Below, piece after piece: positions 1 through 11,825 of a DNA stretch of 64,000 nt. The DNA comes from Enoplolaimus lenunculus (taxonomy: Eukaryota > Nematoda > Enoplea > Enoplida > Thoracostomopsidae). Location: assembly GCA_030248215.1 (NCBI GenBank), contig JASANG010000097.1, positions 124,001 to 188,000 on the forward strand. The letters run 5' to 3'. How positions within the stretch are numbered: the first letter of the stretch is position 1; every line of letters starts with the position of its first letter. A program made the translations under genes and the position numbers. Under the pieces are notes generated by a model, which saw nothing but the letters and a program-made list of their open reading frames with translations, was not told where the DNA came from and searched no databases.

Positions 1-2925
1 AGTGTTAGGGTAACCCTAATCCGCTTTTGGTTCGCCTTACACTAAAATTAAAGTGAATAGCGCAATACTTGCATGTGATAGAATGTAGATGTTGTATTGA
101 TAGAGCTCTTGGAAACAGTACATGTGTTTCGATAATTGTCAAGTGATAATCTTTGCGGGGTTCGCATTATAACTGAGGCATCTCGGAACACGTTTTGACC
201 CATGCTGATTCGACGTCAACATTAAATTTTTTTATCTGAATTGCTGTTTGTAGACAAAATGTGAATGTCACATGATGTGGGCTTACAAATTCCGCATCTC
301 CAGAAATCATCGTATACAAACATCCATATTTCACAAGATACCGCGGAGCATTTATTCAAATATCATATGATACTCGAAATTCTACCGAAAATCAAGTGAT
401 ATTATGCAGGACAACGTAATTTATGCGCACGAATAACACAACAGAAAGCCAGATAATTTAGCTCTATGTGGCTTCGAATACTAAATTAGGTACTGCCGAA
501 ATGTATTCCTACTAGTAGACAAAATCTTACCCGCTATAGTAATAAGGACAAAACGTGTTCCAGGCTGCCTCATTTATAATGTGCACCCCGGATTTGCTTT
601 CAAAGAATTCTGAATTTGAAACGAATCTTAACATTTTCGTCTCGGTTTGATAGAAAACGATTGTTTTATAAATTATTAAATAACTGATGCATATTTTGAG
701 AAATAGTTTTGTTTTTGAAGTTTTTTGTGAATTATTCAGTAAATTATGCAGTATCGTTTGTAGCTTAGAGCGTTAGAATCTACATAGAATGCTTGAATAA
801 AAACTCCTACATACAGTCGGAGTGAAAAAGCAACTGTGACTTTGGAGGAAAATTACCACTGGTTAAATTAGAATTCTTGCCAGACGTTTCGGTAAAATGT
901 CGGTAGTTTAATTTTTTTATTTCGTAAAAGTTGTGCACAGTTCTTTGTACTTTGGGGTAATTATAGCGTTACCAGTATTTCTGAAAAAAACAGCTTAAAT
1001 CGCAATTTTTGTAACGCTGCAGGTTGTATACATTACCGGGTACGGCATCGCGTTTATGTACCTAATCCTGCTTCAGATCCACATCCGGCTCTGCCAAATT
1101 TCGTTGACCTCCGGTTCTTGTTTTTTCTCATGTTCCGTTGCACCGTAATATATTTATTTTTAAGGCGAAAATCATGTTTTTATCTTCTAAATTCAACGTT
1201 TATTTGTATGTCATGTTTCATAGATATCAACCTGCCTTTGTATTTATTTAACCGGTAAAATCTAAAGCAGGTACTTGCGTCCATGTGTGGGATATGCCAT
1301 CAACAAAGTGAAAGCCGTACAATTCCCTTACATCTTGTTCGAGACCTATTCTACCGTTTGTTAAGAGAGCTTGACGTAATTAGCAAGCAAAATGATTCTG
1401 ATACACATTAATTGCTACTGATTTTTTCGGACAAAAAAGGAATCATTGTCATGAACAAGGGCCTACCACTAAGCCCAAATCTGTACCCATGTAAGCCTCC
1501 AAGTGCGTAAGTCCCTCAGTCGACAGGTCCCTGACCCTAAAAACAATTGATTGAAGTTTTTAGATTAAACATAATGAAATTTTCAGTTTTTTCAAACAAA
1601 CAATCGTTTACGATGCGATTCCGTGGCAAATAAATTGTGCTGCATGCAGCATAAAGGATCAATACTAAATGCAATTTGATCCATACAATGCCGGGGACAT
1701 TGTAAACTGCGTCGTCGTGTCATTGACTTCAACGGTTGTTCAGATATTGCAGTTGAACTGACGCGTTTCGCTGCTGGTTGTTGTGATTGTAAATTTGTTT
1801 GAGTGAATTTTGGTGGTAATTGAATTAAAAGAATTTGTGGAATTGTAGACGCTTTGGATAAATGAGCGCCTGCCGTGCAGATTACAAGCATCATAATTGG
1901 TACTAAATTATGCATAATTATTGCAATGATCGAAGTATACAAATATTAACAAAGATTCGCTGAAATTGTTGCAATGAACTGAAAGTTTGAAACTTTTAAG
2001 GAGGCGTAAAATTTGCTAAAATACATATTACATCATCCACAATATTGGCTGCCTTCTGGGTGCATTTGATACCTGAATGTTGAGAAAAGCTCTATGTTTT
2101 GCGTTGATATAGTGTCTCCTGTTTTAAATTCCACATTCGCTGATGGCAAAATTCGCTGTAAACTTGGCTTTATATTTCGAAATCACGGGATTTAAAATTA
2201 CACTTTTATTTAAATTTTTGAATTAACAGTGATCACAAGTACAAAATTAAGGACTCGCTGAGGTTTCGGCTTATGCTTTGAAATAGGCTTTTATGCTCAA
2301 GAAATTTGTTTAAGAATCGTTGGCCGATAACACTTTTATTTTGTTTAGTACTCAAATTTCATTCAAATATCCATCGACACTCCCGAAGGCCGATCTTAAA
2401 GTATATACAAGGTGTATAACTGTTTTTACCATAACTAAAGTTTATTTATAAATAAGTGGAGGGTGTAAATGTTGCTTTTAAAAATAACATTAAATTTATG
2501 AGAATTCAAATTATTAATTCATATAGAGCAACAAATTTGTATATTAAATTAATGTCAAAACCAAAATATTTTTGTAACTCAAATTCAAATAATATTCCTT
2601 AACAAAGCGACAGCCGCGTATTGTATAATAGCATTCACAGCAATTAAAAGAGCGCTTGAAACTAAAAGGTGGAATGCGGTTTCAAAAGTGTAAAATTCTT
2701 TGGATTTATAATCTCAAACGGGAGCGATACAACCCCCAGTTTTATACGCCATCGAAACTGTTGTTATCCATGCCCCTGAACATAGGTTTTGATCCGATGC
2801 GGTTACAATGGAAGCGGTGTTGAAGCTTCAGAACATAAATCAAAGATGAGCCTCTGGCTTAGACAGAAATTCTGATTTTGGTTTAAACAGTAGTTCCCTA
2901 GAATAAAACTTGTGCAATTCAGTAA
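1..2925. other. Left-edge region without a recognised gene
   Basis: AT-rich DNA with no exon chain, RNA gene or clear repeat boundary that I can support. The only coding-like signal is the small minus-strand ORF at 1592-1942, listed separately. Confidence 0.5.
1592..1942 (-). CDS. Possible small secreted peptide precursor (hypothetical)
   Basis: An intronless ORF of 116 codons that I do not recognise as any family. Seen directly: a hydrophobic N-terminus containing VPIMMLVICTAG that could act as a signal peptide, a dibasic KR near residue 60, an RRR triplet, and after it a segment with cysteines spaced C-x3-C-x11-CC, followed by a KR pair near the C-terminus. That layout is what a processed peptide hormone or toxin-like precursor looks like, but the compositional evidence is weak and ORFs of this length also arise by chance in 64 kb. 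No neighbour or promoter signal supports it. Confidence 0.2.
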   Translation of the reverse strand: MYTSIIAIIMHNLVPIMMLVICTAGAHLSKASTIPQILLIQLPPKFTQTNLQSQQPAAKRVSSTAISEQPLKSMTRRRSLQCPRHCMDQIAFSIDPLCCMQHNLFATESHRKRLFV

Positions 2926-3682
2926 AGCCCTATTCACACGTGCAAGTTTTTGCAGCAAAAACTTGCACGTGCAACTTGCATGTGCAAATTAGGTCACAAA
3001 GCAGATTTTAAGTTCTTGCAGCTGCAAATTATTCATTAGAATTCATGTGATTGAATTTAATTCGCACGTGTGAACGCCGCCGCAAATCGCTCGAATTTCT
3101 TGCACTTGCATTTTCATTAGCCAATCAGAAGACATGTTGCTGAGCGCCTTTGAACTAATTCAGACTTATTGAATTTATTCAAGAAGTGTGAATTAATTCA
3201 AATATCTAACTTGTTTGATATTTCGCAGCCGACGGCGAAAGTAATGGGACTAGTTTTAAATTTTTAAGCATTAAATGAAGATTGCATCGCGATGAAAACT
3301 TTTTCAAGCCAAGAAATTTCGGGTTTAACCTTCTTTGCGCATGAATGTTTCTTACAACTGAAACTTGCAGCTGCAAGTTTTTTGAAATATTCATTCGGAG
3401 AACTTGCAGCTGCAGGTTTTTCATGATTAATATATACGAAGAATTAATTCGTAGGTATGAATAGTCCTGCAAGTCGAATGCACTTATCATCATTGGCTAA
3501 ACTGATAGATTATAGGTTATGTTTGATATTTATTGCAGTGGTCTGCAAATTATTCACATAAATTCGTATCAAGATTATGAATGAAAGTTATGATTCTTTA
3601 CAAATACTTGCAGCTGCAAGCATGTCGTGCAAGTTGCAGCTGCAAGTTCTCGCAGCAAAAACTTGCACGTGTGAATAGGGCT
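2926..3682. mobile_element. TAA-flanked MITE, intact copy (PIF/Harbinger-like)
   Basis: A 757-bp non-coding element. Both ends carry the inverted repeat AGCCCTATTCACACGTGCAA, which continues imperfectly for about 60 bp and is itself made of short palindromes such as TTGCACGTGCAA and CTTGCAGCTGCAAG. It is flanked by TAA on both sides (2923-2925 and 3683-3685), the 3-bp TWA-type duplication typical of PIF/Harbinger elements. Related copies lie at 23.9-24.6, 35.3-35.7 and 41.3-42.0 kb. The superfamily is inferred only from the flanking duplication. Confidence 0.75.
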
Positions 3683-3787
3683 TAAGTCTCTAAGTTTGTC
3701 TCAATTCTATAAATTTCGATTACTGTGGTTTCTCAAAAAAGGAGTTTCAAAATTATTTGACAGGATTTTGCAATTTAGGCACATGTA

Positions 3788-4998
3788 CTGCAGTGACTCG
3801 AACGAGAGGTGGTCCCCATTTTGAATCCCGATCAATAGGAGTCTGTATCCCTAATAAGAGTCCGTAAGCGGATAAAGTCCCTAAACCCTAATTAGAGTCC
3901 ATAAATAACAATTACCCCTAATTGTAGCGCATAAAGGACTCCAGGCCCAAATAATTTGAGTTCGAAACCTTAAACAATACTTAAATTTTGAAAGTACATT
4001 CCTAAGTTTCACCTTGCATTATCGCTCAAGCTATGGACACAAGACAAACATTCGTTTAATTCAACGGATAGTCGCAATACCGGATATATATTGGTAACGA
4101 AGGGCGCCGGAGGGTGGGTTAAAAATAAATAACAGTCCGTAACCGAATAAGAGAGGGTACCCTCTGAAAAGGCCAAATAAATAGCAGTCCCCTCTCTTAT
4201 TCGGGTCACTAGAGTAAACTTCAAGGGCGTAACGTTTTTTGCGGTACTGCAATAGTGTAAGCTTAAGGTTTGGCTTTACCAAATTGCTGATAAATTCATT
4301 AATCAAAACTGGAAATTGGAAACTCTGACTAAACTACTGTAGTGACGCGAATAAGATTGGGGGACTGATATTTATTTCGCCTCTCCAGAGGGTACCCCCC
4401 TTGTTATGCGGATACGGACTGTTATTTATTTTCATCCCACCCTCCGAGACCTTTCGTTGCTGACGTGGGCTCATGTAAAGATCAGGGGGGGAACGTTTTT
4501 CTGTGGGACCAGAATGGACTAAGCTTAAGCTTTAGACTTATTGTTTGGCTTGACTTAAGCTTAGGAATATGCTCATTCTTACGTTTAGGTTTAGGTTTAG
4601 GTTTAGGATAAGGCTTAGGCTTAGGAATATGCTTATAAAATACTGTTCCGCCTTTATTCTTTACATTGACCCTTACATCTATCCGGTGTTGATACTATTC
4701 GTTAAATTGAACGTTTATTGGTCTTGAATCAAAAGCTTGAGCGATATTACAATGTTAATACTGAGGAATGTACCTTCAAAACTGAAGTATGCTTTTGTTT
4801 CGAACTCAACTCTATTTGGTCCTAGAGTCATTTATGCACTACAACTAGAAAAAATTGACATTTATAGAATCTAATTAGGGTTAAGGGACTCCATCCGCTC
4901 CCGGACTTTTATTAGAGATACGGATTCATATTGATTGGTACTCAAAATGGAAACGAACGTCTTATTACCCTGCCCACCTCTAATTCGGGTCACTACAG
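3788..4998. mobile_element. Mariner-like composite element with TA duplication
   Basis: The ends form an imperfect inverted repeat of roughly 110 bp. The left end begins CTGCAGTGACTCGAACGAGA and the right end reads, on the other strand, CTGTAGTGACCCGAATTAGA. TA flanks both sides, as in Tc1/mariner insertions. Inside there are further copies of the terminal motif near 4190-4215 and 4335-4365, and a GCTTAGG-family MITE at 4469-4669, so this is a nest of at least three insertion events. No transposase reading frame is visible. Confidence 0.6.
4469..4669. mobile_element. GCTTAGG-family MITE
   Basis: Terminal inverted repeats read ATGTAAAGATCAGGGG on the left and, as its reverse complement, near CATTGAC on the right. 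The interior carries tandem TTAGGTTTAGG / GCTTAGG hexamer-like runs. The same layout recurs at 7443-7602 (opposite orientation), 11183-11348 and 56448-56592. Confidence 0.55.
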
Positions 4999-5000
4999 TA

Positions 5001-6880
5001 AGTCGTCATCTTAAATAAGTCGTTTGATTGAAAGAAACTATTTTTGTTAAAATCAGCACTGAAACCAAACATCTGCATGAAAGTAGACGTTGGGGTGAGA
5101 ATAACTATATAAGGTTGAAACCAACCATTGGGGTGAAACCAACCGTTGGGGAAAACCAACCGTTTCTTGAAATCGAACCGCTAGGATGAACAAAACATCT
5201 CTGACGGTTGCACATTCAGAAAATTTCGTCAGCTTTATTGAAAAGGTACGTGCTGAAACTGGAATATATTCGGAAAGCAGAAAGAATTGCAAAGGGTTTC
5301 ATTTTATTTTAACATTCATTATCTCAGGGTAACCGCTTAAAATTCTGTGCTCAATCACTGGGTACAGCTAAAACCACTTACCCATGTCGTTTAGTCTACT
5401 TATCTCAACGTATTTGAAAATAAAGTTTTCTCTCATTTCCTACGCAGACATTCAAAGCAAAGTTGAATTTGTTCCAATAAACAGGGACGTGGGAGCGATA
5501 TTTTTCTAAGAAACACGAATAAATTTATTAGCTTTGTAGATTTTGAAATTAAGCTAATTCGTTTCAAATATTACGTGATGTATTATTATTTTACGGGTGA
5601 CGATTGACGGCCCCAAAGCACCGGTTAACTTTACGTCCCTGGCAATAAAGCATGGGCTGTGAAATGTAAACACATCACCAAAAGTGAAATATTTCAACAT
5701 AAATTGAATAGAACCTCAACAGCCACTTGTCAACAAGGCATCTTTTATACTGTACATAAACCTTTAAAGACGTCTTATAGCAGACGCAACGAGATCAATA
5801 TGGAATATAGGCGGAGTCCACATGTATCCGCAGTGTGCAAGCGGAGGCGTAAAAAGCCTATAGGCGTAGCCAGGGGATTTGGGATGTTACCCCCCAAAAT
5901 GGCGCAATCCATGAAGAAAAACGTTATGCGACTGTTGTAACCGGATTTAATACTGCAAGACGTCTTGCTTGTCAGTTATGATGTGGGAAAGCTAACAACT
6001 GATGTTTTGAAACTGCACCAAACTCAGGTTTTTCATTCGAACTCAACAGGTTTAAAATTACGTTAAGCATTCCGCTCGCATCGTTCGTGAACTTTTCAAA
6101 ACGCAGCCTTGCTTCATCATACTTCTGGTTAGTTAAACTTCGCCCAGTTGTAAATCTTGGCTGCGAGTCTGACGAACCAGAATGTGGATATCCTAAATTA
6201 TAACGTCAAAGCCAAAGCTTGTGGGAAGAGTGTACAAGAACCCCATAATGCATTACTTGTAAGTTATTGCCAGCTAAACAGCTTTGGAATCTCGTTTATG
6301 ATTTTCTGACAACGCTTGGTTGAATTTTAACACTGAATCGAAGTCTCTATCGTAGACATTTTACGCTGCATTTGATAAACCAATTAAAACTGTTAAAATT
6401 GAATACTGATTTCACGAGTTCAGTCAATTTGGATCACCAGCATAAGACTGTAATCAGAAAACAGACGGGTGTTTTTTGAAGATGAGAAATATGTGTAATT
6501 TAGTACCAGGGTATGTTAGTAAAAAGGGCCCATGTATAAAACAGGTGTTTCCAAATTCCCGGTAGTAAATGTACGACCATGAGCGCAGTACAGGCAGTCT
6601 ACTTTGACGACTTCATTTTGATCGTTAAGTAAGGAAATCACAAGCATAAGTTTTGTTTGCAAAAATGAAAAATTGTAAAATTCAAGTGGAAAGGTTTGTT
6701 CTGATTTGATAGGAAAAACGAAAACAGTGAAAAATTTAAGAACGAATTATTCCCGGTTTGGAAACAGAAGGTCGGAAGTGTAATTGGATTTTGCATTCTA
6801 GTATGAGATCCGCTTTAGTGAAGGTGGGAGGTATGGGGACGGTAGCACCCCTGGACGGAAAATAAAGAGCCCCAATCACG
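5001..6880. other. Spacer without recognised gene
   Basis: No exon chain or element ends could be supported. Around 5870 there is a short GCGTAGCCAGGGG motif that recurs, diverged, near 13400, 55830 and 60745 and may be one end of a decayed DNA transposon. Confidence 0.4.
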
Positions 6881-6884
6881 CCCT

Positions 6885-7370
6885 CTTATTTTCTACTTTT
6901 CCCCGTTTTCCAAACCATGAGGCTTCTGGCTTTCCGTACGGAACTGGGAAAATATAGGCTTCTGGATTTTCCTGTTCTGCCGGTTCCCACATTTTACATG
7001 GAAGCTTCCCTACCAAACAAAGGGAAAACATGTCTGTCTGAATTTTACAGTTGTTTAACTTTTCCCGTCTTCCGAACTTTACCCACCTTTCCAATATTTC
7101 TACCAACCCAAAGGAAACCGTATCCGATTGAGTTTTTCACTTTTCTGGTCAACTGAACCGAACGAACACAACTTTCCAATATTCCTTGCCAAACCAGAGA
7201 AAAACGTTTGAGCTTGAAGATTCCGTTTTTCCCGTTTTTGAAGCCAACGGAACATCTAAATTTTTAGCCAAATCCAAGCATTCTCACCCTTCATATGCTT
7301 GACCAATAGGAAAACTATTCATTTGGATTTTCCGCTTTTCCTTTTTCTATAGAAAACCTATGCTTTTGGC
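6885..7370. repeat. Diverged minisatellite-like tract
   Basis: Loosely repeated units about 60-80 bp long built around TTTCCCGTTTTCC, AGGCTTCTGG and CCAAACCAGAGGAAAA. The unit is too diverged to give a period by eye. Apparent ORFs on both strands here follow from the repeat and are not credited as genes. Confidence 0.35.
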
Positions 7371-7442
7371 TTCGTTTTGCTTGAAATCAAATCATTGCAG
7401 CATACTTGTACTGAAAAACTGAATGATTTTGAGATGTAAAAC

Positions 7443-7602
7443 GGCCAAAGTAAAGAACAGCAGCAGAACAGTTTTATAAGCAAAAACCTAAGCCTAAGCC
7501 TAAACCTAAGCGTAAGAATGAGCATATTCCTAAGCCTAAGTCTAAGCCTAAGCCAATCAAAAAACCACAGAAAAACGTTCCACCCCTTATGTTTACATGG
7601 GC
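7443..7602. mobile_element. GCTTAGG-family MITE, inverted copy
   Basis: Reverse-orientation member of the family described at 4469. It shows CCTAAGCCTAAGCC runs inside and ends in ACGTTCCACCCCTTATGTTT, with ACATGGGCC at the outer edge. Confidence 0.5.
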
Positions 7603-8931
7603 CTGTAAAACAAGCAGTCAGCATAAAAATCACAATTTCTGACATTTTTACAAACCGAAAACAGACGACATTTTTTGCTGGAAACGAATATCATCAAATC
7701 ACAGCCAACTTTAATGCAACATAATAGCATTTTTGGACTTGTAAGCACATTTGCATAAATTCTTTACGTTTGCGAAAGTTGATCGTTATTCTGTGTTGAT
7801 TAAAATATACGAAATATTTCAGATTTGTTAAAATTAATCAAGTGAAAACTGATTCAATTTGATACAAACCCACGAGATAAAAGCATCTTTCACGGTTCGG
7901 TGATGTTAAACTTTGCCAAATTCGCTTCAACGGTCGCTGACATGAAACGACACCCCGAGCAGCAATAACAACTGACAGCTGTAAGGAATAACGAAATTTT
8001 AAAATAGTTGCAAAATTTGGCTCTTGTACATTGTTATTCCGCCAGCTTGAACCTACACCTACAAAAGCTCATTAAGATTACATTAAAACTTAAACCTGAA
8101 CCTAAGCTTATGGCAGATTCTGTCACTCTCGAACATTGTGGGGGAACCCAATAAGACTCTCTGGTAACCAGAACGGGACCGCCAGAGACACTCAGTCCGG
8201 CAAAAATATCCCCACAATAGTTTCAACTTCGCCTGTAAAAGTCATCAGATATATATCTGTATGCCCCTCCTATAATTTTTTACATAACTAATGAAAGCTG
8301 CCTACAAACCTAGTAGAGACAAAAAAATATCCGTCAGAATGATTAAAACAGCAACTTCTGGCTGGAAGTAATTGAAGTCGTAATTCCTCGATTCCATCTG
8401 CTTCACTCATTTTTTCCGTTCGGTTCCTTACATTTGATAGACCTCTTTTGGCAACCTGTTCTGAGTTGAAGGAAGGCGCAATCAAGGCAATCCTTTGCCA
8501 GTAGCGGATCCAGAAATTTTCAATTGGGTCTCACAACAAATTTGTTTTAGCCTTTACCAACCTGAACGAATACCTAAACCAGACAACCAATAGCCGACAC
8601 AGGCAACAGGGTTTTTTCTTCAAACATCGCAGTGAGTGTTTGATGAATTTTTGTAATAATTTGAGTGGAGTTTTAAGAAAAATTGTTTTTAAACAAATTC
8701 AAAAACTAAAAATACATAACAAGAAGGAGTACCATAATCCTCGCAAGCGCAAAACAATACACGCGTTGTGTAGTTTAATCTTAATTGAGGTTTTACTAAG
8801 AGTGAATAGATTTATAGCAGAACCGGGTGCGTTTGATGGTGGATTTTGAAAAAAGTAAACATCTGATATATTAACGCAAAATTTTAGTTGTGGTTGGTTT
8901 GTTTTAGGAATAAATGTACATGGAAAAACCG
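7603..8931. other. Spacer without recognised gene
   Basis: AT-rich. A short stem-like pair, ATTGTGGGG near 8137 and CCCCACAATA near 8211, may be a very small MITE. Nothing else is supported. Confidence 0.4.
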
Positions 8932-9165
8932 TAACGGTTGCGCTGTACTTGACGTCCGACGTCGTCCGTCACCGCGCGGTATCGTACGCAAATAACTCAC
9001 GTACGATAACGTATGGCGACGGACGTCAAATATAGCGTAACCCTTCTCGTACGTGAGCGATGACGGACGGCGCCGTACGGGTACCGCACTGTGACGGACG
9101 GCGGTGTCCGGGCGACGCATGGCACCGCACGTCTACGAAAGTAACTACTTACAGCGCAACCCTAA
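8932..9165. mobile_element. CpG-rich MITE
   Basis: Ends read CGGTTGCGCTGTA on the left and TACAGCGCAACCCTAA on the right, an inverted pair. The body is dense in CpG (GACGGACGGCG, CCGTACGG), unlike the AT-rich surroundings. Similar elements with TTAGGGTTGCG-type ends lie at 10596, 12026 and 13971. Superfamily not assigned. Confidence 0.6.
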
Positions 9166-10595
9166 GTCCAAACGGGAATCAAAAAGACGTAGAGACTGTG
9201 TGATGGAACCCGTCTTCCGCGTGTTTAACATGAATACAAATAATAATTTTGTCGATCTCAATGTTATAAATCGATCCTTTGATCTCGTAGATTAACCGCT
9301 TTCTTGGTATTTGTATAACAGTTGACACTAAAGCATCGGCTCAGGCAATAATTTAAGGTGTAACAGACTATAAAGATCTATACAAAATTCCTTGAACAGC
9401 ACAAAGTCCGAAATTTGTAACGTAGGGACTTAACAATTTTTCCACCAAAAATTTCTTGGTGGGGCGGGACTATCGCCTCGCTCCTGCGATGTTGATCCCT
9501 CGCCTGTATCTCGCTAAAACCAACTCTACTTTTTTGGCCCGTAGCCAAGGGTGTAGAAAATTTTGAACCTTGCTTGCAAGTCATTGAAAACACATGAATG
9601 CTCCTCCTGAAAATTTTTTAGCATTCTAGCAAGATGAGCTGGCTACGTGCCAGAATGTCATATACTTAGACTGGCTCCCCATGCTCAGTTTTAACAGATC
9701 TGCTGCCGCAGGGTTTCAGAATATTTTTGTAAACAGCAGATAAACATACGAGGACTAGACAAAATAGGAAATATTTTATGTTATGATAGAAGTACACAAA
9801 CTTTTAAATCTAAATTTCTGTTGACAATTTGGTTGCTGTTTTGTTCAACTGCCAGTAAACATCAACTGCCTCAGGTAAGATTTATTCATACTTTGTTTAT
9901 TGTCAAAAAAGTAATGCGACTTGAAAGCCAGGCTGGATATTAAGTAGGGTGCGCAGACTCTCGGAAACAACGACACCGTTGAATCAAAACAACCTGATAA
10001 ATAAATATCAATGTTAATCAGTTTCAAACTGATATAAATCAATCCCGTAACCAGCGTAATACATCGGGCTAAAAAACGTTATAGAAGGGCATCCAATTGT
10101 TTCAGACGGCTTTCAACGTTAATAATACATTGGCCAATACGCAAAGAGAATTTCTGGGCCAATAAGTATATCCAAGGACTAGAGATCCCTGGCAATCTTC
10201 TGGCTACGGGCCAGCCAAGATACTGGAAACTGGCAATTAGTTTTTTGAAAAATGTTCTTCAAATAAGGATAAAGCCTACTGTGCTGCTATCAGAAAACGG
10301 GACAGTTATAAAAGTAACATGGGCCATGGGCCTAAAATTATAATCAGTGCCAGGATGTAACCCGATATCGGTAACCTGTTCCGGTAAAAACCGATATTCA
10401 TTTGCGTTATCGAAATACCAAAAATTATTTTTGCGCTCAAAATTAAATTTTAAATCACGCAAACATCTTTTCGCTTCCGGCGACTCAAAAAATAGTTTGT
10501 CTGTGGTACAGTGGTTGTTATATGCGAATGACTATCAAATTCGCTCTTGAGCAGACAAACACGAGTTTTAATTTATTTGTAAACAAACATAACAA
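9166..10595. other. Spacer without recognised gene
   Basis: No credible exons. TAGCCAAGGGTGTAG near 9543 and CTGGCTACGGGCCAG near 10199 are short motifs that may mark decayed transposon ends. Confidence 0.35.
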
Positions 10596-10753
10596 TTAGA
10601 GTTGCGTTATACTTTACTGAGCCGCACGCCGGCGCGCGCCGCCGTGCGGTAACGTTTCATAAAAAGTTTTACAGCGCCGCTCTCCGGCGCCCGGTTTTCC
10701 CATGCCGCATGTGGGCATCCGGCGGCATGGAGCGAGTATAGCTCAACCCTAAA
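10596..10753. mobile_element. CpG-rich MITE
   Basis: About 158 bp with inverted ends TTAGAGTTGCGTTATAC and GTATAGCTCAACCCTAA. The CpG-rich interior contains GCCGGCGCGCGCCGCCG. Same family type as 8932-9165. Confidence 0.65.
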
Positions 10754-11182
10754 GGCCACAGTAGTACAATAAAACTAAGTTTACAAGCATGTGCTTGCAC
10801 TTGCAGAAGTATTTCACGTCAAACACAAAACGCTTATCAACTTAGCGTTTTGCAGAATGTGATTACCTTTAGTTAAGTCTTGTGAGCGGAAGCGTAATTT
10901 TCCAAAATATTTGCAAAAAGTAAAAAAAAGCTGACACAAAGCAGTCTGCAATAAAAATCAAATCAGACAAATGTCACATTTCTAATTTTTTCTTTTTTGC
11001 ATCATTGTTTACAAACGGTTGCCTGAAATAATATGAGACACGTGTACCTCAAAAACTTTATCACACAACATGGTAAATATATACACTAACAATAATAACA
11101 ACATAATTAAGCCAACTTGTATGAGAAACTAAATAAATATAATGCTGAAATGAACACTCGTGTACAAAGCTATAAGTTAAAA

Positions 11183-11348
11183 TTTTGGCCAAATGATCAG
11201 GGGTGAACCGTGTTTCCGCGGGATTGCAGTAGAGCAAGCTTAGCCTTTAGACTAATTTTTTGCTTAGGTTAGGCATATCCGTATGCTTGGGCGTAGGAAT
11301 ATGCTTATACACTACTGTTCCGGCCCTGTTCTATACATTGGCCAAAAT
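11183..11348. mobile_element. GCTTAGG-family MITE
   Basis: Inverted ends TTTTGGCCAAATGATCAGG (left) and CCTGTTCTATACATTGGCCA (right), with GCTTAGG and AGGAATATGCTTAT motifs inside. The element is about 166 bp long. Confidence 0.6.
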
Positions 11349-11825
11349 TTCCATGACTGCATCAGTAGAACCGTAAGCAATTATATTATGCATTATGTGT
11401 TGCAGCTCTATAGGAAAACGCTGTGTTATCTTCACTGTACATTTTCATTTCACATTTACAGTTGTGCTTAAACATCTACATTTGACTAAGCCATAACCAA
11501 AACCGTAGGGTGGAAAGCTTACAACAGCACCACAAATTTAAGAAGTAATCACACCAACACACAAAATATGCATAAAAACAGCGCAAATACAGTGTTGTCG
11601 ACGTATGCGTATAAAACTACATTATTGTCAATAAGGTTCTTGTACACTCCCCCCACATTTAATGGGAAGGCTTACGCTATGCATAAACTTAATTTCTGGT
11701 TTAGGTTATAGGTTTCCTTACGCAAAATTAAGCCTCGACTTAAGCCTATGCGTCGGCAAAAACGTCGGTGAAGTGTACAAGAACCGGTCAATAAATTACA
11801 AGCAGTTTGTAGACTGCATAAAGAC

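Noticed and set aside
4570-4622. Telomere-like TTAGG runs
   Set aside because: Short, interrupted and confined to the GCTTAGG MITE family; not a telomere.
9104-9295. 63-codon plus-strand ORF
   Set aside because: It starts within a CpG-rich MITE and has no protein-like pattern beyond it.
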